Source: Streptomyces sp. G-G2
GTDB lineage: Bacteria > Actinomycetota > Actinomycetes > Streptomycetales > Streptomycetaceae
Assembly: GCF_030063135.1 (NCBI RefSeq)
Contig: NZ_JASISO010000016.1
Span: 1 to 64,000, forward strand
DNA length: 64,000 nucleotides
Direction of reading: 5' to 3'
The notes beneath the pieces are model-generated. The model searched no databases, had not been told where the DNA came from, and saw only the letters and a program-made list of their open reading frames with translations. The position numbers were made by a program, and so were the translations under genes. Below are positions 35,775 through 44,054 of the stretch, piece after piece (within the stretch, counting starts at the first letter, position 1; each line of letters begins with the position of its first letter).

Positions 35775-36568
35775 AGCGGCTCCTGTGACGGTGGGTCGGC
35801 GGGAAGTTCGGCCACCACGCGGCGCAGCGGCAGCTCCAGGCGGCGCCTTGGGGCCGCCCACCGTGTCAGGGAACGCTTGGCGGCCTGGGAGCGATCGGGT
35901 GTCAGATCGGGCAGGTACAGGGCGTCGGCCAGCAAGGAAGCCGCGTCGGCCGAGTCGACGGCGAGGGTGAAGACGCGTCGCTCGTCTGTGCGGACGCGGA
36001 AGCCCGCCGTGCGCAGCACAGCGGGCAGCCCGTCGCGGGCCTGCGGGTTGGGCCACGGCTGGCGTAGGGAGCGCAGGGCTGCCATGACCCGGAGCCAGCC
36101 GAGTATGCCGGACGGGGAGAGCCCGGACTGGGAGGGCACCAGCGCCACGAGCACCCCTCCGGGTCGCAGTACGCGTCGGATCTCCCCGAGGACCTGCGGC
36201 AGGGGGGTGACGACCGGCAGGCACATGGCCGCGCAGACCGCCCCGGTGCTCGCGGAGGCGGCCGGAAGCGCGTCCGCACCGGCCCGGATTAGCGGTCCGC
36301 GGCCCCGGCGTGCCGCTTCGGCGAGTTCTGCCGCCGACAGGTCGATCCCGACCCAGTCGGCGTCCGGGAGTTCGTCGCGGGTGGGTGCCGAGCCGCAGGC
36401 CAGATCGAGGACCGTGCCCTCGATACCGCGCAGCGGTTCGGCCAGCCAGGCGTAGGGGGAGGTATCGGCCAGGGCGAAGAGCTGCTCGGTGATGCCGGGG
36501 TGCGCCTGGTGGTAGGCGGCGATGAAGCGCCGCCAGTCCGGTTCGTCCATCCAGCCTTCGCCCCTCAT
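35771..36568 (-). CDS. SAM-dependent methyltransferase
   Basis: The 265-residue protein has a class I methyltransferase core with motif I TVLDLACGSAPTRDEL near residue 52, then WVGIDLSAAEL and IRRVLRPGGVLVALVP. It lacks the ArsM cysteines, so it probably methylates a carbon, oxygen or nitrogen position of an intermediate. I start it at the ATG at 36568; MDEPDWRR at 36550 is equally possible. It is coupled to the TVP38 gene and faces the divergent reductase operon across 243 bp that should hold the promoters of both arms. Confidence 0.75.
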   Translation of the reverse strand: MRGEGWMDEPDWRRFIAAYHQAHPGITEQLFALADTSPYAWLAEPLRGIEGTVLDLACGSAPTRDELPDADWVGIDLSAAELAEAARRGRGPLIRAGADALPAASASTGAVCAAMCLPVVTPLPQVLGEIRRVLRPGGVLVALVPSQSGLSPSGILGWLRVMAALRSLRQPWPNPQARDGLPAVLRTAGFRVRTDERRVFTLAVDSADAASLLADALYLPDLTPDRSQAAKRSLTRWAAPRRRLELPLRRVVAELPADPPSQEPL

Positions 36569-36811
36569 CCGATCTTCCGACCTGTGGGGCCGCTCGCCCC
36601 TTGTGCTTCGCGTCGGGAACCCTGCCGGGCCAGTCCCCCATTCCGTTTCGGACACGCCGGACCCGCACGGATCGCGAGGAAGGGCCATCGTGGCCGTGAT
36701 CGTGGGGCTGAGAAAGGGAAGGCCCTGGCTGTGTCAGCGGGTTTCCCCCACGTCCCACGATCGCGCGCAGCCCATCCCACGGCGCCCCACCGACTGGAGA
36801 GAGTCCGCACC

Positions 36812-38221
36812 ATGAACAGGTACGACCTGGTGGTCATCGGCGGCGGAAGCGCCGGCCTGACCGCGGCCCGCACCGCCGGTCGCTTCGGCGCCCGGACGCT
36901 GCTCGTCGAGCGGGACCGACTGGGCGGAGACTGTCTGTGGACGGGGTGCGTACCGAGCAAGGCGCTGCTGCACGTCGCATCCGACGTCCAAGCGGCCCGC
37001 CGAGCCGCTGCCTACGGGCTCCCGCCGGTGACCGGTCCGGCCGACCTCACGGCGGCCATGGCGGAGGTGAAACGGGCGATCGGTGCAATCGAACCGCACG
37101 ACTCGGCCGAGGCACTCGCCCCGTACGGAGTCGACGTCACGTACGGCTCGGCGTCCTTCACCGGCCCGGGAACCCTGACCGCAGGCGAGCAGGAGGTCTC
37201 CTTCCGGTACGCGCTGATCGCCACGGGCTCCTCGCCGGCCCTGGTGCCGGTCCCCGGCCTGGCCGAGGCCGACCCGCTGACCAGCGACACCGTGTGGGAG
37301 CTGTCCGAACTCCCGCGCCGCCTGGTGGTGCTGGGCGGTGGGCCCATCGGCTGCGAGCTGGGCCAGGCGTTCGCCCGGCTCGGATCGCAGGTCACCCTCG
37401 TGGAGGCGATGGAACGCCTGGTGCCCCGCGAGGAACCCCGGGCGGCACAGGTGCTGCGGGAGCGGCTGGAGGCCGAGGGCGTCACCGTGCTGACCGGCTA
37501 CCGCGCCGAGAGTGTCGATGCCGATGCCGTCCAGGGGCCCGGTGGCCCTCTCCCGTACGACACACTGCTGGCCGTCACAGGTCGCCGCGCCAACACCCGG
37601 GGCCTCGGCCTGGAGGCGGCCGGTGTGGAGCTGACCGACACCGGTCACGTCCGCACCGACGACCGGCTGCGCACCACCAACCACCGGATCTACGCCGCCG
37701 GCGACGTCACCGGCCGTTCCGCCTTCACCCACCTGGGCGGCACGCAGGGCGGAGCGGCTGTCACCGACGCTCTGCTGGGGGTGCGGCGCCCCATCGACTA
37801 TCGCGCGGTGCCCTGGGTGACGTACACCGACCCCGAGATCGCCCGGGTCGGCCTCACCGCCGACGAGGCGCGCGAAGAGTACGGCGACAGCGCACGCGTC
37901 CACACGATGGAGAACGACCGGGTCGACCGGGCCGTCGCCGACGGCCGCACCGAGGGCTTCACCACCCTGGTCCTTGGCCCGCGCGGGAAGATCGTCGGAG
38001 CCACCGTGGTGTCTCCGAGGGCCGGGGAGACCATCGCCCATCTGGCGGCGGCGGTGCGCCTGGGCTGGTCGCCCTCGGACTACGCGCGCACTGTGCACCC
38101 CTACCCCACCTACGCCGACGGGCCCTGGCATACGGCACTGGCCGATGTCTACGCCCGCCTGGCCCGTGGCAGCGGTCCCATCGGCGCGCTGCTGAAGCTC
38201 CGCAGAGGGGTGATCCGGTGA
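36812..38221 (+). CDS. Mercuric reductase-like flavoprotein of arsenic cluster
   Basis: The 469-residue group I flavoprotein disulfide reductase has VVIGGGSAGLTAA for FAD and the redox pair C41/C46 in DCLWTGCVPSKALL. VLGGGPIGCELGQAFA binds NAD(P), and YAAGDVTGRSAF and a dimer domain with YPTYADGPWHTAL complete it. It has no C-terminal CC pair and no HMA domain, so it is not a true mercuric reductase. Enzymes of this subgroup recur in arsenosugar loci and may reduce As(V) intermediates or a thiol carrier. It opens the plus-strand operon, in which most later genes overlap or lie close together. Confidence 0.8.
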   Translation: MNRYDLVVIGGGSAGLTAARTAGRFGARTLLVERDRLGGDCLWTGCVPSKALLHVASDVQAARRAAAYGLPPVTGPADLTAAMAEVKRAIGAIEPHDSAEALAPYGVDVTYGSASFTGPGTLTAGEQEVSFRYALIATGSSPALVPVPGLAEADPLTSDTVWELSELPRRLVVLGGGPIGCELGQAFARLGSQVTLVEAMERLVPREEPRAAQVLRERLEAEGVTVLTGYRAESVDADAVQGPGGPLPYDTLLAVTGRRANTRGLGLEAAGVELTDTGHVRTDDRLRTTNHRIYAAGDVTGRSAFTHLGGTQGGAAVTDALLGVRRPIDYRAVPWVTYTDPEIARVGLTADEAREEYGDSARVHTMENDRVDRAVADGRTEGFTTLVLGPRGKIVGATVVSPRAGETIAHLAAAVRLGWSPSDYARTVHPYPTYADGPWHTALADVYARLARGSGPIGALLKLRRGVIR

Positions 38222-38679
38222 TCCTCCGCATCGTTCTGGGCGCCGTCCTCGCGGCGATGGCGCTGGGCCAGATCGCCTCGTTCGACGCGATGCCCGCCAT
38301 CCTGACCGCCTACGGCCTGACCTCCGGAGCGGCCTCGACAGCTCTGGCCGTGGCCCTGATCAGCGCTGAGGCGGTGACGGCCGGCTGGTTCCTCACCCGG
38401 CCCCGCTCCCGCGCCGCCACGCCCGTCTGGCTGTACACGGGCGTCGCCCTGGTGTGGTCGGCCCTCGCCGCCCAGGCGTTCGCCCGCGGACTCGTCCTGG
38501 ACAACTGCGGCTGCTTCGGCACGTATGCCACCCAGCCGCTGCGCTGGTACGTCCTCGTCGAGGACGCCCTGATGCTGCTGTACGCCTGCCTGCTGTGGCG
38601 CGCACTGCGACGGGCCCGGCCCACCCCCCTCACCGACCGAACCTCCACGGCAGCCCCGACACCGCAGGAGAACCACTGA
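38218..38679 (+). CDS. MauE/DoxX-like membrane protein
   Basis: The 153-residue protein has four hydrophobic spans and the DNCGCFGTYA motif typical of MauE-type membrane proteins, which help form disulfides or move electrons to periplasmic partners. It begins at a GTG overlapping the reductase stop and ends overlapping the radical SAM start (TGATG). The tight coupling suggests a redox partner of the flavoprotein, passing electrons through the CGC pair. That pairing is inference. Confidence 0.75.
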   Translation: MILRIVLGAVLAAMALGQIASFDAMPAILTAYGLTSGAASTALAVALISAEAVTAGWFLTRPRSRAATPVWLYTGVALVWSALAAQAFARGLVLDNCGCFGTYATQPLRWYVLVEDALMLLYACLLWRALRRARPTPLTDRTSTAAPTPQENH

Positions 38680-40112
38680 TGCGGATCATCGCGGCACTAC
38701 GTGCCCTCGAACACGCCACCCGCCCCTACGACACCGAGTTCACCGAGGCCATGGAACGCCGCTGGGCGGAACTCCCCGACGCGGCCAGAACTCCCGGCCA
38801 GATCCTGGGGCGGCACGGCGTCGGCTGCGAGGGCACCCACGGCGTCTTCCCCAAGTGCAACCTCAAGTGCACCCCCTGCTACCACTCCCGGGACGCCAAC
38901 CAGGTACGCATCGACGGCCCGCACACCCACGAACAGCTCGCGGCCCAAATGGGATTGCTGCGCAGGCTGCGGGGTCCCCGCGCCCACACCCAGCTCATCG
39001 GCGGCGAGGTCAGCCTGCTCACCCCCGACGACCACGCCGCCGCGCTAGCGATCATGCGGGAGCACGGCCGGGAACCGATGAGCTTCACCCACGGCGACTT
39101 CGACGACGACTACCTCACCCGCCTCGCGCTCGGCCCGGACGGCACGCGGCGGTTCGGGCGGCTGTCCTTCGCCGCGCACTTCGACAAGTTCATGTACGGC
39201 AGGCGAGGCATCGAACGCCCGCCCGACGAGCAGTCGCTGAACCCGTACCGGGCGCGGTTCGCCGCCATGTTCGCCCGTCTGCGGCGTGAGCACGGAGTGC
39301 GGTTCTTCCTCGCCCACAACATGACCGTCACCCCCGGCAACCTCGACGAGATCGCGGATGTGATCCGTGACTGCCACGCCATGGGCTACGGCATGTTCTC
39401 CTTCCAGCCCGCAGCCTTCCTCGGCGACGAACGCCGCTGGAAGGAGAAGTTCCGCGAGGCGACCCCGGACGCGGTGTGGGCGGAGATCGAACGCGGCGCC
39501 GGAACCCGGCTGAACTACCGGGTCTTCGAGAACGGCGATGTGCGCTGCAACCGCACCGCCTACGGCTTCTACGTCGGCCGCCGCTGGTACCCGTTCCTCG
39601 ACGGCGGCGACCCGCGCGACCTCGCCGTACGCGACGCGTTCTTCCGCTACTTCGGGAAGATGACCTTCACCGGCACCCCGCCCACCCTTCTCGCGGCAAG
39701 GATCGTGCGGGTGGTGGCCCGCCACCCGTCCACCGCGGTGACAGGGCTGCGCTGGCTGGCCTGCACCGCCCGCCGCGTCGGGCTGCTGCGGCTCGTCCAC
39801 CACCGGATGCGGGTGCGCCCGGTCACGTTCGTCATGCACCAGTTCATGGACGCCGAGGTCGTCGCCCCGGCCTGGGAGATGATGCAGCGGGGCGAGCAGG
39901 CCGCGGAGCCCCGGCTGCGCGAGACCCAGGAGCGGCTGGCCGCCTGCCACTACGCCATGGCCCACCCCGAAACCGGCACCCTCGTCCCCGCCTGCGTGCA
40001 GCACGCCGTACTCGACCCCGCCGAGAACGCCGCGCTGCGCACGTTGCTCCCGATCGTCGAAGTCCGCACCACCACCGACCGTGCGTCCGGCACGTCACCG
40101 AAGGAGAAGTAG
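38679..40112 (+). CDS. Radical SAM protein of arsenic cluster
   Basis: The 477-residue protein has the radical SAM cluster motif C60-x3-C64-x2-C67 (KCNLKCTPCYHSRD). A TIM-barrel part follows, with LIGGEVSLL as the GGE-type SAM motif, and then a long C-terminal region with further conserved-looking Cys and aromatic residues. It differs from classic ArsS, whose motif is usually C-x3-C-x2-C followed by HV. It could couple a deoxyadenosyl radical to dimethylarsinite, as ArsS does, or another carbon-arsenic step. It starts in the overlap with the MauE gene, and the phosphorylase gene follows four bases after its stop. Confidence 0.8.
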   Translation: MRIIAALRALEHATRPYDTEFTEAMERRWAELPDAARTPGQILGRHGVGCEGTHGVFPKCNLKCTPCYHSRDANQVRIDGPHTHEQLAAQMGLLRRLRGPRAHTQLIGGEVSLLTPDDHAAALAIMREHGREPMSFTHGDFDDDYLTRLALGPDGTRRFGRLSFAAHFDKFMYGRRGIERPPDEQSLNPYRARFAAMFARLRREHGVRFFLAHNMTVTPGNLDEIADVIRDCHAMGYGMFSFQPAAFLGDERRWKEKFREATPDAVWAEIERGAGTRLNYRVFENGDVRCNRTAYGFYVGRRWYPFLDGGDPRDLAVRDAFFRYFGKMTFTGTPPTLLAARIVRVVARHPSTAVTGLRWLACTARRVGLLRLVHHRMRVRPVTFVMHQFMDAEVVAPAWEMMQRGEQAAEPRLRETQERLAACHYAMAHPETGTLVPACVQHAVLDPAENAALRTLLPIVEVRTTTDRASGTSPKEK

Positions 40113-40116
40113 TTTC

Positions 40117-40905
40117 ATGCGCATAGGTGTGATCACCGGCTCCGGCAGCTACGACTGGCCCCACCTGGAAGAGGCCGCGGAGCGGACCGTCGTCACGGAC
40201 CACGGCGCGGTCACCGTCACCGAAGGACGCCTGGGGAACACGGAGATCGTGCAGCTGTCCCGGCACGGCGCCGGTCACCACCGGCTCTCCAGCCAGGTCG
40301 ACCACAAGGCCAACCTCGCCGCCCTGCTGGCCTGCAAGACAAAGGCCGTGGTGTCCTTCACCGTCTGCGGCTCCCTCGACCGGGAGCTGCAGCCGGGCTC
40401 GCTGGTGGTCTTCGACGACCTGTACTTCCCCGCCAACCGGCTGCCCGACGGAACCCCCTGCACCTGGTACGACACACCCGGCGAGGCCGGGCGCGGCCAC
40501 TGGATCTTCGAGAAGCCCTTCAGCGAACCGCTGCGCCAAGCGCTCATCACGGCCGCCGGGCAGAGTGGGGTGCCGGTCGCGACGCGGGGTGTGTACGGGC
40601 ACGTCGACGGCCCCCGTTTTAACTCACGCCCCGAGGTGGCCGCCCTGGCCGCGGCCGGGGTCAGTGCCGTCAGCCAGACCGCCGGCCCGGAGGTCGTCCT
40701 GGCCGGTGAGGCCGAACTGCCCATGGCGCTGGTCGGTTTCGTCACCGACTACGCCAACGGCGTCGCCCCCGAACCGGAACCGGTAGAGGCGTTGCTGGAG
40801 CGCATGGCGGCGAGCAAGGAGGTCTTCGCCACGCTGGCCGGGCACGCGCTGCCTTCCCTGAGCGCCGTGAGCGGGGCCGGTTTCGTCTACCGGTTCGACA
40901 CGTGA
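40117..40905 (+). CDS. MTA/purine nucleoside phosphorylase family protein
   Basis: The 262-residue protein belongs to the PNP/MTAP family. The phosphate-binding start GVITGSGSYD, the LSRHGAGHHRL motif and GVYGHVDGPRFNSRPEV are all present. It should split a nucleoside with phosphate. In an arsenosugar-type pathway it could remove adenine from 5'-deoxy-5'-dimethylarsinoyl-adenosine and leave an arsinoyl-ribose phosphate. It lies four bases after the radical SAM gene and overlaps the next gene by four bases. Ordinary methylthioadenosine salvage is the alternative role, less likely in this setting. Confidence 0.8.
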   Translation: MRIGVITGSGSYDWPHLEEAAERTVVTDHGAVTVTEGRLGNTEIVQLSRHGAGHHRLSSQVDHKANLAALLACKTKAVVSFTVCGSLDRELQPGSLVVFDDLYFPANRLPDGTPCTWYDTPGEAGRGHWIFEKPFSEPLRQALITAAGQSGVPVATRGVYGHVDGPRFNSRPEVAALAAAGVSAVSQTAGPEVVLAGEAELPMALVGFVTDYANGVAPEPEPVEALLERMAASKEVFATLAGHALPSLSAVSGAGFVYRFDT

Positions 40906-41576
40906 ACGCCGCCGGCCACGGGGGCACCCCCGCGATCCTGGTCATGGCCAAGGTGCCCCGGCCCGGCACGGTCAAGACCCGGCTGCATCCCCTGCTGGGC
41001 CCGCAGCGCTGCGCGGAACTCCAGGCCGAACTCATCCGCCACACCATGGCCGTCATCACCGCCCACACCCCGCGCACCTACCTCGCCTACGCGCCGGACG
41101 ACGGCGCGGACGCCCTCAGCGCGGCGGTGCCGGTCGGTGTCCGGTTACTCGTCCAGCGCGGTGAAGACCTCGGACAGCGCCTGGCCGCTGCTGCCACCGA
41201 GGCTTTCGCCGACGGCGCGGGCCCGCTGCTGGTCATCGGCACCGACGCGCCGACCCTCACCGCCGACCATCTGAGCGCAGCGTTCACCGCCCTGGAACAC
41301 CATGACGTGACGCTGGGCCCGGCGCTCGACGGCGGCTACTACCTGATCGGCCTTCGAGCACCCCACACCATGATCTTCGCCCTCGACCCGGATGTCTGGA
41401 GCACGGACCGGGTCCTCGCGGCGACCCGTGCCCTCGCCGACGGCGAAGGGCTGAGCGTGGGAATGCTGCGTCCGCTGCGAGACCTGGATACCCCCGAGGA
41501 CGCTGCCGTGCTCCTGACGGATCCGGTGCTGCCCACGCCGATCGCCGCCCTGCTCCAGCCCGAGGTGAGGCCATGA
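40902..41576 (+). CDS. DUF2064/TIGR04282-type glycosyltransferase
   Basis: The 224-residue protein matches the CofC-like glycosyltransferase family found in arsenosugar loci. The nucleotide-binding start MAKVPRPGTVKTRLHPLLG is present, as are VIGTDAPTLT and LGPALDGGYYLIGL. It has a GT-A-like fold and may activate or transfer a sugar or glycerol-phosphate group. It begins at a GTG overlapping the phosphorylase stop and ends overlapping the next glycosyltransferase (ATGA). Confidence 0.8.
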   Translation: MNAAGHGGTPAILVMAKVPRPGTVKTRLHPLLGPQRCAELQAELIRHTMAVITAHTPRTYLAYAPDDGADALSAAVPVGVRLLVQRGEDLGQRLAAAATEAFADGAGPLLVIGTDAPTLTADHLSAAFTALEHHDVTLGPALDGGYYLIGLRAPHTMIFALDPDVWSTDRVLAATRALADGEGLSVGMLRPLRDLDTPEDAAVLLTDPVLPTPIAALLQPEVRP

Positions 41577-42301
41577 CGCAGGTGTCGATCATCGTCCCGG
41601 TCCTGAACGAGGAGGCCACGATCCATGGTGCGGTGAGCCGCCTGTGCCGGGACTTCCCCGACTGCGAGCTGATCGTCGTGGACGGCGGTTCCACCGACGC
41701 CACCGCCGAACTCGCCGCCCTGCACGCCACCGTGATCGGCAGTGAGCGCGGCCGGGCCCTGCAGATGAACGAGGGCGCCCGGCACACGTCCGGCGACATT
41801 CTGTGGTTCATCCACGCCGACACGGCCATCGAGCCCGAAGCCCTGGGCCAGATCCGGGCCGCGCTCGCCGACCCGACCGTGGTCGCAGGCGGCCTCACCC
41901 TCCGCTTCGACCGCCGGACACCCGGCCTGAACTACCTCGCGTGGACATCCAACGCCCGCGCGCGGCGCCTCCATCACATCTTCGGCGACCAGGCCATGTT
42001 CATCCGCCGCACCGTCTTCGAGGCTCTCGGCGGCTTCCCCGCCCTGGCGATCATGGAGGACCTGGAGATGTCGCGGCGCCTGCACCGCCGCGGCCAACTG
42101 CGCCTGCTGCCCGCCACGTCGACGGCCTCCTCACGCCGTCTTGTTGCTCACGGGACCTGGCGCATGATCGCCTTCATGCAGTACCTGAAGCTGCTGTACT
42201 TCGCCGGCGTCGACCCAGAGGCCATTCGCGCCCGCTACACCGCAGGCCCCCGCCTCTTGCCGAACAGAAGCCCGAGAGCGGCACGAACCAGACGCATCTG
42301 A
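41573..42301 (+). CDS. Family 2 glycosyltransferase (TIGR04283 type)
   Basis: The 242-residue protein is a GT2 enzyme with SIIVPVLNEEATI, VVDGGSTDAT and the group-specific GRALQMNEGA and LWFIHADT (DxD-like). DQAMFIRR and MEDLEMSRRL follow. This exact set of motifs marks the family that pairs with TIGR04282 proteins in arsenosugar gene clusters. The C-terminal 30 residues are basic. It likely attaches a glycosyl or alkyl-sugar group to an arsinoyl-ribose intermediate. Confidence 0.8.
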   Translation: MTQVSIIVPVLNEEATIHGAVSRLCRDFPDCELIVVDGGSTDATAELAALHATVIGSERGRALQMNEGARHTSGDILWFIHADTAIEPEALGQIRAALADPTVVAGGLTLRFDRRTPGLNYLAWTSNARARRLHHIFGDQAMFIRRTVFEALGGFPALAIMEDLEMSRRLHRRGQLRLLPATSTASSRRLVAHGTWRMIAFMQYLKLLYFAGVDPEAIRARYTAGPRLLPNRSPRAARTRRI

Positions 42302-42348
42302 ACGCCCCCTTGTTCCTTTCGCCCTCGACACTTTTGGAGACCGACCTC

Positions 42349-44025
42349 ATGCGCATCGCAGTCTGCGGAGGGCCCTACGGCAACCCGTACGCCCTCCAGG
42401 CGTTCGTCGACGACGCCCGTGCCCGGGGCGCCGAGCGGCTGTTCTGTCTGGGAGACCTCGGCGGATTCGGCGCCGACGTCGACGCGCTGTGGCCGATCCT
42501 CACCGACAACACCGTCGAGTGCGTCGCCGGGAACTACGACGTGGCCATCGCCCGCGGCGACACCGACTGCGGCTGCGGCTACCGCGACCCGAAGGACAAC
42601 GAGTACGCCCAGCTCATCTACGACCACACCCTCGCCACCACCAGCCGCGACTTCGCCGCCTGGATGGGCACCCTGCCCACCGAGCGCCGGGAGACCATCG
42701 ACGGCGTCGACGTCCACATGGTCCACGGCTCCACGCTGGCGCTGAACGACTTCTGGTGGGAGTCGCTCCCCGAGGAGCAGCACCGCCAGCGAGTAGAGGC
42801 GTCCGGGGCCTCTGTCGTGCTGTGCACCCACAGCGGTCTGCCCTGGCAGCGACGCGTCGGCGACACACTCGCCGTCAACGTCGGCGTGCTCGGCAAACCC
42901 GCCAACGACGGCCGCCGCGAGGTCTGGTACGCGATCCTCGACCTCTCCGACGGGCACGTCACCGCCGAACTGATCCCCCTCGCGTACGACTGGCGGAGGC
43001 AAGCCGCCTCGATGCGAGCTGCGGGGCTGCCCGAGATCTTCGCCGAGACCATCGAGACCGGCTGGTGGACCACCTGCCTGGAGATCCTGCCGCCGCAGGA
43101 GCGTTCCCGGGGCCGCTACCACCTCTACCGCTCCACCCTGCCCTCCGGCTTCCGCCCGGCGGACGACGGCTGGGGAGAGACCACGCCTCAGGCCCTTCAG
43201 AGCGACCGGCCGGTGGTCCCGCTGTTCGGCACCCCCTACTTTCCCTCCCGGCTGTGGATCTACACCAATTTCCACTGCAATCTGGCCTGCGACTACTGCG
43301 CGGTCGCCTCCTCCCCGAAAGCACTCGCCCGCAGCCTGCCCACCGACATCTTCCGCGCCCTGGTCGACGAGGCCGTACAGGCCGGGTTCACCGAGCTGTA
43401 CCTCACCGGCGGTGAGCCCTTCCTGCACCCTGACATCGTCTGCCTCCTCGACTACGCCTCCGCCGAGCTGCCCACCGTCGTGATGACCAACGCGATGCTG
43501 CTGCGTGGCCGGCGTGCCGCCGGCCTCGCGGATCTGGCCGGCCGCAAGCTCACCGTCCAGACCTCCCTGGACGGCGCCACCGCCCATACCCACGACATTC
43601 ACCGCGGTTCCGGCTCCTGGCAGCGCACCCTCGACGGCATCCGCCACCTGATCAGCATGGGACTGCCTCCGCGCGTCGCCCTCACCGAAACCCCGGAGAA
43701 CACCCACGAGGTCTCCGCGGTCGCCGAGCTGCTGGCCGGACTCGGCCTGCCCGCCGGTCACTTCGCCGTACGGCCGCTGCTGCGCCGAGGATTCGCCGAG
43801 AGTGGAGTGGAGATCGGTGAGGACTCCAGCATCCCCGAGCTGACCGTCACCGCCGACGGGCTGCACTGGCACCCCGCTGGCGCCGACCTCGCCACCAGCC
43901 CCGATCTCTATCTCGCGCCCGCCGGAACCCCGCTCACCGCGGGCCAACAGCTGGTCACCGAGCGGTTCTTCGCCGCCCGCCTCACCGACGGCACCCTGCC
44001 CCGCCCCGTCCACTGCGCCATCTGA
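42349..44025 (+). CDS. Metallophosphoesterase-radical SAM fusion protein
   Basis: This 558-residue protein joins two domains. Residues 1-240 look like a calcineurin-type metallophosphoesterase: CLGDLGGFGAD, VAGNYD, HMVHGSTL and CTHSGLP supply metal ligands. Residues 295-510 form a radical SAM domain with C310-x3-C314-x2-C317 (HCNLACDYCAV) and LYLTGGEPFLHPD. A short C-terminal region follows. The two activities could remove a phosphate and then modify the product by radical chemistry. The start is the ATG at 42349, 47 bp after the glycosyltransferase. I do not know a named family with this fusion. A frameshift joining two genes is unlikely, because the frame is continuous with good coding bias. 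Confidence 0.8.
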   Translation: MRIAVCGGPYGNPYALQAFVDDARARGAERLFCLGDLGGFGADVDALWPILTDNTVECVAGNYDVAIARGDTDCGCGYRDPKDNEYAQLIYDHTLATTSRDFAAWMGTLPTERRETIDGVDVHMVHGSTLALNDFWWESLPEEQHRQRVEASGASVVLCTHSGLPWQRRVGDTLAVNVGVLGKPANDGRREVWYAILDLSDGHVTAELIPLAYDWRRQAASMRAAGLPEIFAETIETGWWTTCLEILPPQERSRGRYHLYRSTLPSGFRPADDGWGETTPQALQSDRPVVPLFGTPYFPSRLWIYTNFHCNLACDYCAVASSPKALARSLPTDIFRALVDEAVQAGFTELYLTGGEPFLHPDIVCLLDYASAELPTVVMTNAMLLRGRRAAGLADLAGRKLTVQTSLDGATAHTHDIHRGSGSWQRTLDGIRHLISMGLPPRVALTETPENTHEVSAVAELLAGLGLPAGHFAVRPLLRRGFAESGVEIGEDSSIPELTVTADGLHWHPAGADLATSPDLYLAPAGTPLTAGQQLVTERFFAARLTDGTLPRPVHCAI

Positions 44026-44054
44026 GACGCACGCGTACCGAAAGGAAGTCGACC

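Noticed and set aside
36812..38221. Annotation of this flavoprotein as mercuric reductase
   Set aside because: It has the general redox motif but no C-terminal vicinal cysteines and no metal-binding domain, and it lies in the arsenic operon. The true MerA is at 46864-48288.
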